From TMED14 sp041158165 (GTDB lineage Bacteria > Bacteroidota > Bacteroidia > Flavobacteriales > Schleiferiaceae): a stretch of DNA of 56,901 nt. Below are positions 25,179-33,282 of the stretch, in pieces; position 1 is the stretch's first letter; each line of letters begins with the position of its first letter. Location of the stretch: assembly GCA_041158165.1 (NCBI GenBank), contig JBEBBW010000007.1, forward strand, positions 1 through 56,901. The letters run 5' to 3'. The notes under the pieces are model-generated. The model was not told the origin of the DNA. It did not search any database and worked only from the letters and a program-made list of their open reading frames with translations. The translations under genes were made by a program, and so were the position numbers.

Positions 25179-25787
25179 ATGGCACGTTACCGAGGTCCTG
25201 TTACGAAAATCGCCCGTCGTTTTGGCGAACCCATCTTTGGTCCGGATCGCTCACTGGATAAGCGCAACTACCCTCCCGGGCAGCATGGCTTCCAGCGCAA
25301 GCGCGGAAAGAAGAGCGAATACTCTGTACAGCTTGCTGAAAAGCAGAAGGCAAAGTACACCTACGGAATTCTGGAGCGCCAGTTCCGCATCATGTTTGAT
25401 CATGCTTCGCGCTCAAAGGGTATTACCGGTGAGGTACTGCTTCAGTTGTGCGAGCGTCGTTTGGACAACGTGGTGTACCGCCTGGGTATTGCCCCAACCC
25501 GTCGTGCTGCGCGCCAACTTGTGACACACTGCCACATTACCGTGAACGGTGAGGTGCTCAACATTCCTTCGTACTCTGTGACGCTGAACGACGAAATTGC
25601 CGTTCGCGAGCGTTCTAAGTCGCTGGAGGTGGTGAGCAACAGCCTCGGTTCAAACCGTGCGGACCAGTACCCCTGGATGCAATGGAATGCTGCTACGATG
25701 AGTGGCAAAATGCTCAGTGTTCCTAGCCGTGACATGATCCCGGAGAACATCAAGGAGCAACTGATTGTCGAACTCTACTCGAAATAA
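25179..25787 (+). CDS. rpsD: 30S ribosomal protein S4
   Basis: S4 nucleates assembly of the 30S body and, with S5, sets decoding accuracy. The 202-residue protein has ARYRGPVTKIARRFGEPIFG, RNYPPGQHG, and the S4 RNA-binding domain CERRLDNVVYRLGIAPTRRA plus HITVNGEVLNIPSY. The N-terminal zinc cysteines found in some bacteria are absent. In E. coli S4 represses the alpha operon; the same control here is not proven. Confidence 0.98.
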   Translation: MARYRGPVTKIARRFGEPIFGPDRSLDKRNYPPGQHGFQRKRGKKSEYSVQLAEKQKAKYTYGILERQFRIMFDHASRSKGITGEVLLQLCERRLDNVVYRLGIAPTRRAARQLVTHCHITVNGEVLNIPSYSVTLNDEIAVRERSKSLEVVSNSLGSNRADQYPWMQWNAATMSGKMLSVPSRDMIPENIKEQLIVELYSK

Positions 25788-25790
25788 GCT

Positions 25791-26783
25791 ATGCCGATTC
25801 TTCCTTTTCAAAAGCCTGACAAGGTTCACGTCATTTCGACGTCGGAAAACCTTGGTCAGTTTGAGTTCCGCCCCCTGGAGCCTGGTTTCGGCCTCACCGT
25901 GGGTAACGCGCTTCGCCGTGTTCTGCTGAATTCCCTCGAGGGATTCGCGTTCACCAGCGTACGCATTCAAGGCGTGGACCATGAGTTCTCTACCATCAAG
26001 GGCGTTGTTGAAGACGTAACCGAGATGATCCTCAACCTCAAGCAGGTTCGCTTTAAGCGCCAAATTGAGGGTACGGAGGGAGAAACGGTTAAAGTCGTTA
26101 TTTCAGGTAAGGATGCCTTTAAGGCAGGCGACCTGTCGGCCTTTTTGACGAATTTCCAGGTGCTGAATCCCGAACTCGTGATTTGCAACATGGATTCTTC
26201 GATCAAGTTGGAAATGGAGTTCACGATTGAAAAAGGTCGTGGCTACGTGCCAGCTGAAGAAAACAAGAAAGTGGATGCCCCAGTTGGAACCATTTTCATG
26301 GATTCGATCTACACGCCAATGAAGAACGTGAGCTTTGATGTGGAGAACTTCCGCGTAGAGCAAAAGACGGACTTCGAGAAGTTGGTGCTTAACATCGAGA
26401 CTGACGGTTCTATTGCGCCCATGGATGCATTGACCGAGTCTGCTCAAATTTTGATTCAGCACTTCTTGCTCTTCACCGACGACCGCATGGTTGCCGAGAC
26501 AGAGGTAGCAGTCGAATCAGAGGCCTACGACGAAGAGGTACTGGAGATGCGCAAGCTGTTGCTTCGTCCGTTGACGGAGTTGGAGCTGAGCGTGCGCGCC
26601 CTGAACTGCCTCAAGGCTGCTGAAGTGGAGCTCGTTTCAGACCTTGTGTCGTACACGAAGCAAGATTTGATGAAGTTCCGCAACTTCGGTAAGAAGTCAC
26701 TCACTGAACTTGAAGAGCTAGTGGCACGCCTCGGCTTGACGTTCGGAATGGATGTAACCAAGTACAAACTCGATAAAGAATAA
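25791..26783 (+). CDS. rpoA: DNA-directed RNA polymerase subunit alpha
   Basis: The alpha subunit dimerises to start RNA polymerase assembly. The 330-residue protein shows the N-terminal domain motifs FEFRPLEPGFGLTVGNALRR and GVVEDVTEMILNLKQVR, a linker around 235-255, and the C-terminal domain (LLLRPLTELELSVRALNCLK, then LMKFRNFGKKSLTELEELV) that contacts upstream DNA and activators. Three bases separate it from rpsD and rplQ follows by the same spacing. Confidence 0.98.
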   Translation: MPILPFQKPDKVHVISTSENLGQFEFRPLEPGFGLTVGNALRRVLLNSLEGFAFTSVRIQGVDHEFSTIKGVVEDVTEMILNLKQVRFKRQIEGTEGETVKVVISGKDAFKAGDLSAFLTNFQVLNPELVICNMDSSIKLEMEFTIEKGRGYVPAEENKKVDAPVGTIFMDSIYTPMKNVSFDVENFRVEQKTDFEKLVLNIETDGSIAPMDALTESAQILIQHFLLFTDDRMVAETEVAVESEAYDEEVLEMRKLLLRPLTELELSVRALNCLKAAEVELVSDLVSYTKQDLMKFRNFGKKSLTELEELVARLGLTFGMDVTKYKLDKE

Positions 26784-26786
26784 GAC

Positions 26787-27296
26787 ATGCGTCACGGCAA
26801 GAAATTCAATCACTTAGGACGTACGGCTTCGCACCGCAAGGCGATGCTGAGCAATATGGCGGCTTCGTTGATCACCCACAAGCGCATCAATACTACGCTT
26901 GCTAAGGCCAAGGAGCTCAAGAAGTACGTGGAGCCGTTGGTTACCCGTTCAAAGACCGACAGTACGCACAACCGCCGTATGGTGTTCTCGTACCTTCAGA
27001 ATAAGGATGCCGTTACGGAGCTGTTCCGTGAGGTAGCCGTGAAGGTTGGCGATCGCCCAGGTGGCTACACCCGCATCATCAAGACGGGCAACCGTTTGGG
27101 TGACAACGCGGAGATGGCCATGATCGAGTTGGTTGACTTCAACGAGATCTACACGAACGCCAAAAAAGAGGCGAAGAAGAACACGCGCCGTAGCCGTGCC
27201 AAAGTTGCTGCTCCTGCTGCAGCAGCTCCGGCTGCTGAAGTAGCTCCGGAGGCTCCGGAAGTTGCCGAAAACAACGAAACGAACGACGCGGAATAA
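26787..27296 (+). CDS. rplQ: 50S ribosomal protein L17 with Ala/Glu-rich tail
   Basis: L17 sits near the tunnel exit. Residues 1-115 are standard: MRHGKKFNHLGRTASHRKAM LSNMAASLITH, then KTDSTHNRRMVFSYLQ and GGYTRIIKTGNRLGDNAEMA. From about residue 125 a lineage-type extension follows: a basic stretch (KKEAKKNTRRSRAKV) and then a low-complexity alanine, proline and glutamate tail to residue 169. It is the last gene of the supercluster, followed by a strong terminator. Confidence 0.96.
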   Translation: MRHGKKFNHLGRTASHRKAMLSNMAASLITHKRINTTLAKAKELKKYVEPLVTRSKTDSTHNRRMVFSYLQNKDAVTELFREVAVKVGDRPGGYTRIIKTGNRLGDNAEMAMIELVDFNEIYTNAKKEAKKNTRRSRAKVAAPAAAAPAAEVAPEAPEVAENNETNDAE

Positions 27297-27320
27297 ACCG
27301 TGTTTGGCTCGTACTTTGCA

Positions 27321-27350
27321 AAGGATAAGGCGACCCCTTATCCTTTTTTT
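27321..27350 (+). terminator. Terminator closing the ribosomal supercluster
   Basis: A perfect 10-bp stem (AAGGATAAGG/CCTTATCCTT) with a five-base loop runs into a seven-T tract. It lies 25 bases after rplQ and before carA. Confidence 0.93.
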
Positions 27351-27374
27351 GTGCCTTATTCTTAACGATTGATA

Positions 27375-28469
27375 ATGAGTTCTAAAGCGTTCGTACTCCT
27401 CGCAGACGGCACCTTGTTTGAAGGGGTTTCAGTAGGCATTGACGGCACTTCGGTGGGTGAGATTTGCTTTAATACCGGCACGACCGGGTACCAAGAGATT
27501 TTTACGGATCCGAGCTACAAAGGCCAAATCATGGTCACGGCGACTGCGCACATTGGCAACTACGGTGTGGCGCCCGAAGAAAACGAGTCGTCCAATGTGC
27601 AAATTGCCGGTCTTGTGTGCCGCAATTTTAGCGAGTTGGCGTCGCGTGTGCGCGGAGGTCATGCTGGTTTGAAGCAGTTTATGAAGGGGTCCGTGGTGAT
27701 TGCTGAGGTGGATACACGCGCACTCGTTCAGCATATTCGTGACTTTGGGGCTCAAAATGCCGTGGTGACCACAGAGTTGACGTTGGAAGAGGCGACTGCG
27801 CGGCTCGCGGCGGCACCCCATATGGAAGGGCTTGAGCTATGTTCCGTAGTGAGTACCAAAGAGCCCTACACCGTGGGCGCACACGACGCAGCGTTCCACG
27901 TGGCGGCTCTTGACCTTGGGGTTAAGCGCAACATTTTGCGAAACTTGGTCCGCGTTGGATGCCGCGTAACGGTATACCCGTACAATACGTCATTTGCTAC
28001 CCTCGCTGCGGACCATCCTCACGGCTACTTTTTATCCAACGGACCAGGGGATCCAGCGGCAAGCCCTGGGGTAATTGCTACGGTTAAAGAGATTCTTGCC
28101 TCGGGTAAGCCTACGTTCGGAATTTGCCTTGGACACCAAATGATTGCCCTCGCTTCAGGCTTAACTACCTACAAAATGCACAACGGGCACCGTGGGATTA
28201 ACCATCCAGTGAAAAACCTGAAGACAGGTAAAGGGGAAATTACCTCCCAAAATCATGGTTTTGCCGTTTCGTTGGACGACGTCAAGGCGGCATCCAACGT
28301 CGAACTGACCCATGTGCATTTGAACGACGGCACCGTGGCGGGAATCCGCCGCACCGACGTGCCCGCATTTAGCGTGCAGTACCACCCGGAAGCATCGCCG
28401 GGTCCGCACGATGCCCAATACCTTTTTGATGAATTCGTTGCGTTAATGAACCAACAAATCCCTGCTTAA
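27375..28469 (+). CDS. carA: Carbamoyl-phosphate synthase, small (glutaminase) subunit
   Basis: CarA releases ammonia from glutamine and passes it to CarB to make carbamoyl phosphate for pyrimidines and arginine. The 364-residue protein has the N-terminal CarA domain (ALLVLADG-type start, FNTGTTGYQEIFTDPSYKGQ) and a class I amidotransferase domain with the nucleophile Cys251 in FGICLGHQ and the His/Glu pair in VQYHPEASPGP. ATG at 27375 is chosen over an in-frame TTG six bases upstream. carB is not in the window, so the large subunit must be encoded elsewhere. Only two bases separate carA from eno. No clear promoter box was found between the terminator and the start. Confidence 0.97.
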   Translation: MSSKAFVLLADGTLFEGVSVGIDGTSVGEICFNTGTTGYQEIFTDPSYKGQIMVTATAHIGNYGVAPEENESSNVQIAGLVCRNFSELASRVRGGHAGLKQFMKGSVVIAEVDTRALVQHIRDFGAQNAVVTTELTLEEATARLAAAPHMEGLELCSVVSTKEPYTVGAHDAAFHVAALDLGVKRNILRNLVRVGCRVTVYPYNTSFATLAADHPHGYFLSNGPGDPAASPGVIATVKEILASGKPTFGICLGHQMIALASGLTTYKMHNGHRGINHPVKNLKTGKGEITSQNHGFAVSLDDVKAASNVELTHVHLNDGTVAGIRRTDVPAFSVQYHPEASPGPHDAQYLFDEFVALMNQQIPA

Positions 28470-28471
28470 TC

Positions 28472-29752
28472 ATGCCTACGATTACTTCTGTATACGCTCG
28501 CCAAATTTTGGATTCGCGCGGAAACCCCACGGTAGAAGCCGATGTGATAACTGATTCTGGTCACTTTGGCCGTGCGGCCGTGCCGTCGGGCGCTTCCACG
28601 GGTGCCCACGAGGCCGTAGAGCTCCGAGATGGAGATGCCAAGACCTACATGGGGAAGGGCGTACTTAAGGCCGTGGATCATGTAAATAATGAATTAGCCC
28701 AAGCCGTAGTTGGACTTGAGGTTACCGACCAAGCCGAAATCGACATGGCCATGCTGGAGGCAGACGGCACTCCGAATAAGGCACGACTCGGTGCCAATGC
28801 CATTCTGGCGGTCTCACTGGCGGCGGCGCGAGCTGCCGCTCAGGCTAGCGGTCTTCCCCTGTTTCAGTACGTGGGTGGAGTTACTGCGCGCACGCTTCCC
28901 GTTCCGATGATGAACATTCTAAATGGCGGAGCACACGCCGACAATGCCATCGACTTTCAGGAGTTTATGGTGATGCCTGTGGGTGCAACAAGCTTCAGTC
29001 AGGGCCTGCAGATGGGAACCGAAGTTTTCCACCACCTGAAGTCCGTCCTCAAGGCGAAGGGCTACAGCACCAATGTGGGCGACGAGGGCGGATTTGCGCC
29101 GAACATTCGCAGCAACGAAGAGGCCATTGAAACGGTTTTGGAAGCTATTCACAAGGCGGGTTTTGTGGCTGGTAAAGACCTTTTCATTGCCATGGATGCC
29201 GCCATGACCGAGCTCTACGACGAAAAGACCGGATTGTACACGTTCAAAAAGTCGGGCGGCGCTACCATGACGACCGACGAAGTGGTGTCGTACTGGACCA
29301 AGTGGGTAGATCAGTACCCCATTCTCTCTATCGAAGACGGCCTCGCGGAGGACGACTGGAACGGATGGGCAAAGCTTAATTCCGCCATCGGAAACCGCGT
29401 GCAAATTGTTGGCGACGATCTTTTTGTGACCAACGTGGATCGCGTGACGAAAGGAATTGAACAAAGCGCGGCGAATTCCGTATTGGTTAAAGTGAATCAG
29501 ATTGGCAGCTTGACCGAAACGATTGCGACGGTGCAGAAGGCCCAGCGCAACGGAATGACCTGCATCATGTCGCACCGTTCGGGCGAAACAGAGGATTCAA
29601 CAATTGCCGATTTGGCGGTGGCCTTGAACACCGGCCAGATTAAAACGGGATCAGCGTCGCGCTCGGACCGCATGGCGAAGTACAATCAGCTGCTCCGCAT
29701 CGAAGAAATGCTCGGTGGTACTGCAGTTTACCCCGGTAAAAATTTTAAGTAA
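28472..29752 (+). CDS. eno: Enolase
   Basis: Enolase interconverts 2-phosphoglycerate and PEP in glycolysis. The 426-residue protein shows the family motifs: ARQILDSRGNPTVE, AVPSGASTGAHEA, FQEFMVMPVGA, the metal ligands in VGDEGGFAPN, AMDAAMTELY and SIEDGLAEDDW, LVKVNQIGSLTE (catalytic lysine) and MSHRSGETED. It follows carA by two bases and precedes gltA by 20, suggesting one transcript carA-eno-gltA. Confidence 0.98.
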   Translation: MPTITSVYARQILDSRGNPTVEADVITDSGHFGRAAVPSGASTGAHEAVELRDGDAKTYMGKGVLKAVDHVNNELAQAVVGLEVTDQAEIDMAMLEADGTPNKARLGANAILAVSLAAARAAAQASGLPLFQYVGGVTARTLPVPMMNILNGGAHADNAIDFQEFMVMPVGATSFSQGLQMGTEVFHHLKSVLKAKGYSTNVGDEGGFAPNIRSNEEAIETVLEAIHKAGFVAGKDLFIAMDAAMTELYDEKTGLYTFKKSGGATMTTDEVVSYWTKWVDQYPILSIEDGLAEDDWNGWAKLNSAIGNRVQIVGDDLFVTNVDRVTKGIEQSAANSVLVKVNQIGSLTETIATVQKAQRNGMTCIMSHRSGETEDSTIADLAVALNTGQIKTGSASRSDRMAKYNQLLRIEEMLGGTAVYPGKNFK

Positions 29753-29772
29753 CCGACGAACACCCCTTGATT

Positions 29773-31086
29773 ATGGATCGGATTAAAGAACATTTTGCGA
29801 CCAAGATTGCCCCGGCTCAGGCCGAGATCAAAGAGTTCTTGGCAAAGCACGGCGAGGACAGCCTCGGCGAGATAACGGTAGCCCAGGTCTACCAGGGAAT
29901 GCGCGGCATGACAGCGCTGATTTGCGAAACATCGAAGCTTGATTCCCAAGAAGGGATTCGCTTCAGAGGCTACAGCATTCCAGAGCTTCAAGCCAAGTTG
30001 CCGAAGTACCCCGGTGGAGCTGAGCCGCTTCCGGAAGGGCTCTTTCACCTCATCTTGATGAACGAGATGCCCGACGACGACGACGTGCGCCGCTTGAGCA
30101 ACAGCTGGGCTCGCCGTGCCATTGTGCCACAGCACGTCTTCAAAGCGATTGATGCGCTGCCCTTAACCGCGCACCCGATGACGCAGTTCGTAGTGGGAAT
30201 TATGGCGTTGCGTACCGAGACGGAATTTGGCAAGGCCTACGCCCGAGGAATCAGCAAGTCGGAATACTGGGAGTACACGTACGAGGACGCGATGAACTTG
30301 ATCGCTCGCTTGCCGAGGGTGGCAGCCTACATCTACCGCCGTACCTACAAGAACGGTGACCACATCGAGCCGGATCCCAAGTTGGACTGGGCTGGAAACT
30401 TTGCTCACATGCTCGGCTACGAGAACGAAGAGTTCCGCGAGTTAATGCGTTTGTACATGACGATTCACTCGGACCACGAGGGTGGAAACGTTTCTGCGCA
30501 TGCGGTGCACTTGGTGGGTTCCGCGCTCAGCGACGCCTACCAGAGTTTCGCGGCCGGTATGAACGGTTTGGCGGGTCCGCTCCACGGGTTGGCCAACCAA
30601 GAAGTAATCAAGTGGACGCTGGAAATGCTCGAAGATTTGGGCACCCAAGAACCCACGAAGGAGCAAATTGCGGATTACGTTAAGCGCACCCTGGCCGGTG
30701 GAAAAGTGGTGCCCGGATTCGGTCACGCGGTGCTTCGCAAGACCGACCCGCGCTACATGGCGCAACGCGAATTCGCACAGAAGCACATGCCAGAAGACCC
30801 CTTGTTTAAGGTGGTTTCGAACATTTTTGAAGTGGTTCCGGGAATCTTGGAGGCTACTGGAAAAGTAAAAAATCCATACCCGAACGTAGACGCCCACAGC
30901 GGACAGCTGCTCATGCACTACGGAATGGTTGAGTACGATTTCTTTACGGTACTGTTTGGCGTGTCGCGCTCTCTGGGTGTTTTGGCGAACTTGATATGGG
31001 ACCGCGCTCTCGCGATGCCTATTGAGCGACCAGATTCGACCACGACGACGTTGCTTAAGCAGAAGTTCAACGCTCAATTTGCCTAG
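29773..31086 (+). CDS. gltA: Citrate synthase, type I (mitochondrial-like)
   Basis: Citrate synthase condenses acetyl-CoA and oxaloacetate at the entry of the TCA cycle. The 437-residue protein resembles the eukaryotic mitochondrial enzyme rather than the E. coli hexamer: HSDHEGGNVSAHAVHLVGSA and SFAAGMNGLAGPLHGLANQE are nearly the animal sequence, with catalytic histidines in those two motifs and the Asp region in PNVDAHSGQLL. There is no N-terminal zinc or NADH-regulatory domain. This type is known in Geobacter and, as I recall, in Bacteroidota. ATG at 29773 is preferred over an in-frame TTG two codons upstream. A terminator follows. Confidence 0.95.
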   Translation: MDRIKEHFATKIAPAQAEIKEFLAKHGEDSLGEITVAQVYQGMRGMTALICETSKLDSQEGIRFRGYSIPELQAKLPKYPGGAEPLPEGLFHLILMNEMPDDDDVRRLSNSWARRAIVPQHVFKAIDALPLTAHPMTQFVVGIMALRTETEFGKAYARGISKSEYWEYTYEDAMNLIARLPRVAAYIYRRTYKNGDHIEPDPKLDWAGNFAHMLGYENEEFRELMRLYMTIHSDHEGGNVSAHAVHLVGSALSDAYQSFAAGMNGLAGPLHGLANQEVIKWTLEMLEDLGTQEPTKEQIADYVKRTLAGGKVVPGFGHAVLRKTDPRYMAQREFAQKHMPEDPLFKVVSNIFEVVPGILEATGKVKNPYPNVDAHSGQLLMHYGMVEYDFFTVLFGVSRSLGVLANLIWDRALAMPIERPDSTTTTLLKQKFNAQFA

Positions 31087-31094
31087 AGCGGAAC

Positions 31095-31123
31095 AAAGGC
31101 CTCGACATTGTCGGGGCTTTTTT
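31095..31123 (+). terminator. Terminator after gltA
   Basis: A stem of about 12 bp with two G-U pairs (AAAGGCCTCGAC/GTCGGGGCTTTT) and a three-base loop ends in a T run. Confidence 0.85.
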
Positions 31124-31157
31124 ATTGGTAATTCGCTGATTGCGCGTGGATTTTCAC

Positions 31158-31165
31158 TACCTTTG
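31158..31165 (+). promoter_or_regulatory. -7 promoter box of rpsA
   Basis: TACCTTTG matches TAnnTTTG and is followed by CGGTCCC, the extended start-region pattern shared with the rpsL and tRNA promoters. It lies 113 bases before the chosen rpsA start. Confidence 0.7.
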
Positions 31166-31278
31166 CGGTCCCATTTTGGTACGCATTGCGAAAGGACGCC
31201 ATTTGGGAATTTATACCTAACGTCTCTGTGCGCAGCGCTGCAGTCCTTTCCGAGCGCCAGATACAAGACCCTAAGCTC
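31166..31278 (+). promoter_or_regulatory. Long structured leader of rpsA
   Basis: The 113-base leader holds an 8-bp inverted repeat (GAAAGGAC at 31190-31197, GTCCTTTC at 31243-31250) enclosing a 10-bp palindrome GCAGCGCTGC (31232-31241). The E. coli S1 mRNA also has a structured leader through which S1 represses its own synthesis; a similar role here is inferred. Confidence 0.45.
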
Positions 31279-33219
31279 ATGTCTGAAGAGCTAAATCCCG
31301 AATTGGAGGGCCAAATCCAAGAACAAGCCGCCGCTGAAGTGGAGGCAACCCCCGAAGTCGAAGTTGCTGAAGTTGCTGCCGCCGTTGAGGCCGCGGAGGA
31401 CGTTGCCGACGAGGACGAGCTAGAGCTCGTGCTTGACATCGAAGAAGAAGACGTAACCTTTGACTGGGACGCCTACGAATCAGGTTACGGAGCCCGCAGC
31501 GAAGAGCACAAGGCGCTTGAGCAGCTGTACGAAGCTACCCTGGTAACCTCTGTAGAGCACCAAGTTGTCAACGGCGTAGTCGTTCAGCTTACGGACCGCG
31601 ACGCCATCATTGACATTTCATCAAAGTCTGAGGGTGTAGTATCCCTTAACGAATTCCGCTACAACCCCGACCTGAAAGTGGGTGATGTAGTCGAGGTCCT
31701 CGTGGACAAGCAAGAAGATAAGCTCGGCCAGTTGGTGCTGTCGCACCGCAAGGCGCGCTCGATCAAAGCTTGGGACCGTGTAAACGAGGCCTTCGAAGCA
31801 GAAGAAATTGTTCAAGGTTACGTGAAGGCACGTACCAAGGGCGGTATGATTGTCGACGTGTTCGGACTGGAGGCCTTCCTTCCTGGTTCACAAATCGACG
31901 TCAAGCCAATTCGCGACTACGACGTCTACGTCGACAAGACCATGGAGTTCAAGATCGTCAAAATCAACCACGAGTTCAAGAACGTGGTGGTTTCGCACAA
32001 AGCCCTTATCGAGGCCGACCTCGAAGAGCAGAAGCGCAAGATCATTGGCCAGCTCGAAAAGGGTCAAGTACTCGAAGGTGTGGTCAAGAACATCACCAGC
32101 TACGGTGTGTTCATCGACCTTGGTGGCGTGGACGGATTGGTGCACATCACCGACCTTTCTTGGAGCCGCATCAACCACCCGTCAGAGGTGGTCGAGCTCG
32201 ACCAAAAGCTCAACGTCGTTATTTTGGACTTCGACGAAGCCAAAACGCGCATCCAGCTTGGTCTTAAGCAGCTCTCAGCCCATCCTTGGGACGCCCTCGA
32301 CGCCAGCATCCAAGCCGGCGATACGATCAAGGGTAAAGTTGTGGTTCTTGCCGACTACGGTGCATTCATCGAAGTTGCTCCGGGCGTAGAAGGTCTGGTG
32401 CACGTTTCAGAAATGAGCTGGGGTTCACACCTTCGTTCAGCCCAAGACTTCTTCAAGGTGGGCGACGAAGTTCAGGCTTCGGTACTTTCAATCGACCGCG
32501 AAGAGCGCAAGATGTCTCTTGGTATCAAGCAGCTCACCCCAGATCCATGGGCGAGCATCACGGCGAAGTACCCCGTTGGATCGGTTCACACCGGTAAGGT
32601 TCGCAACTTCACCAACTTCGGTGTGTTTGTAGAGCTAGAAGAAGGAATTGACGGATTGATTCACATCAGCGACCTTTCATGGTTGAAGAAGGTGAAGCAC
32701 CCGAGCGAGTTCACTTCGGTTGGTGCTGAGCTTGAAGTTAAAGTTCTGGACATCGACGTAGACAACCGCCGCTTGAGCCTCGGCCACAAGCAGGTTGCCG
32801 ACAACCCATGGGACAACCTAGAGGACGTGTTTGCCGTAGGCAGCAGCCACACCGGTACCGTGAAGTCGACGGCCGACAAAGGGTTCAACATTTGGTTCCC
32901 GAACCAAGAGATTGAGGCCTACTGCCCACCTCGCCACGCAACGAAGGAAGACAACTCAAGCATCGCCGTTGGCGAGGAACTTGAGTTCCGCGTAATTGAG
33001 TTCAACCGCGATTCGCGCCGCATTTTGGTTTCGCACACCCAGTCATTCAAGGGTGGCGTTGTCGAAGAAGGCGCTGAAGGCGGAAAGGGCAAGAAAGGCG
33101 CTAAGGGCGCTGGAGCAAAGACGACGGTTCAGTCGATCAATGCCCAAGTTGAAAAGGCCACCTTGGGTGACCTCGACAGCTTGGCCCGCTTGAAGGAAGA
33201 AATGGAAGGCAAGGAGTAA
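31279..33219 (+). CDS. rpsA: 30S ribosomal protein S1 (six S1 domains)
   Basis: S1 binds mRNA and brings it to the 30S subunit. Start at ATG 31279 gives 646 residues: an acidic Glu/Ala-rich N-terminal region (about 1-65) followed by six S1 OB-fold repeats. Clear repeat signatures are GVVKNITSYGVFIDLGGVDG, GKVVVLADYGAFIEVAPGVE and GKVRNFTNFGVFVELEEGID, each followed by the GLVHIS-type motif. The first two and last repeats are more divergent, as in other S1 proteins. A Gly/Lys-rich stretch follows the last domain. The frame stays open upstream to a TTG at 31186, but that would translate the leader and give an unlike N-terminus. Because Bacteroidota genes lack Shine-Dalgarno sites, S1 may be especially important here. 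Confidence 0.96.
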   Translation: MSEELNPELEGQIQEQAAAEVEATPEVEVAEVAAAVEAAEDVADEDELELVLDIEEEDVTFDWDAYESGYGARSEEHKALEQLYEATLVTSVEHQVVNGVVVQLTDRDAIIDISSKSEGVVSLNEFRYNPDLKVGDVVEVLVDKQEDKLGQLVLSHRKARSIKAWDRVNEAFEAEEIVQGYVKARTKGGMIVDVFGLEAFLPGSQIDVKPIRDYDVYVDKTMEFKIVKINHEFKNVVVSHKALIEADLEEQKRKIIGQLEKGQVLEGVVKNITSYGVFIDLGGVDGLVHITDLSWSRINHPSEVVELDQKLNVVILDFDEAKTRIQLGLKQLSAHPWDALDASIQAGDTIKGKVVVLADYGAFIEVAPGVEGLVHVSEMSWGSHLRSAQDFFKVGDEVQASVLSIDREERKMSLGIKQLTPDPWASITAKYPVGSVHTGKVRNFTNFGVFVELEEGIDGLIHISDLSWLKKVKHPSEFTSVGAELEVKVLDIDVDNRRLSLGHKQVADNPWDNLEDVFAVGSSHTGTVKSTADKGFNIWFPNQEIEAYCPPRHATKEDNSSIAVGEELEFRVIEFNRDSRRILVSHTQSFKGGVVEEGAEGGKGKKGAKGAGAKTTVQSINAQVEKATLGDLDSLARLKEEMEGKE

Positions 33220-33239
33220 TCCGAGCTGACCTAGTGCTC

Positions 33240-33267
33240 AAGGCCGCCCTCTGGGGCGGCCTTTTTT
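33240..33267. terminator. Terminator after rpsA
   Basis: A perfect 10-bp GC-rich stem (AAGGCCGCCC/GGGCGGCCTT) with a four-base loop ends in six T residues. The next promoter box begins one base later. Confidence 0.93.
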
Positions 33268-33268
33268 G

Positions 33269-33276
33269 TTTCTTTG
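33269..33276 (+). promoter_or_regulatory. Probable -7 box of the Nif3-family gene
   Basis: TTTCTTTG differs from TAnnTTTG at one position. It sits between the rpsA terminator and the ATG, six bases before the start codon. Confidence 0.45.
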
Positions 33277-33282
33277 CATTCT

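Noticed and set aside
10484..27296. Shine-Dalgarno sites within the ribosomal supercluster
   Set aside because: The bases before the roughly 30 start codons show no AGGAGG-like sequence; purine stretches are rare and not at a fixed distance.
27311..27320. GTACTTTGCA as a promoter for carA
   Set aside because: Spacing within the box is one base short of TAnnTTTG and the terminator follows at once, so transcription from it would stop.
31186..31278. N-terminal extension of S1 from a TTG start
   Set aside because: The frame is open but translates the structured leader and gives a sequence unlike S1 proteins; ATG at 31279 fits the acidic start.
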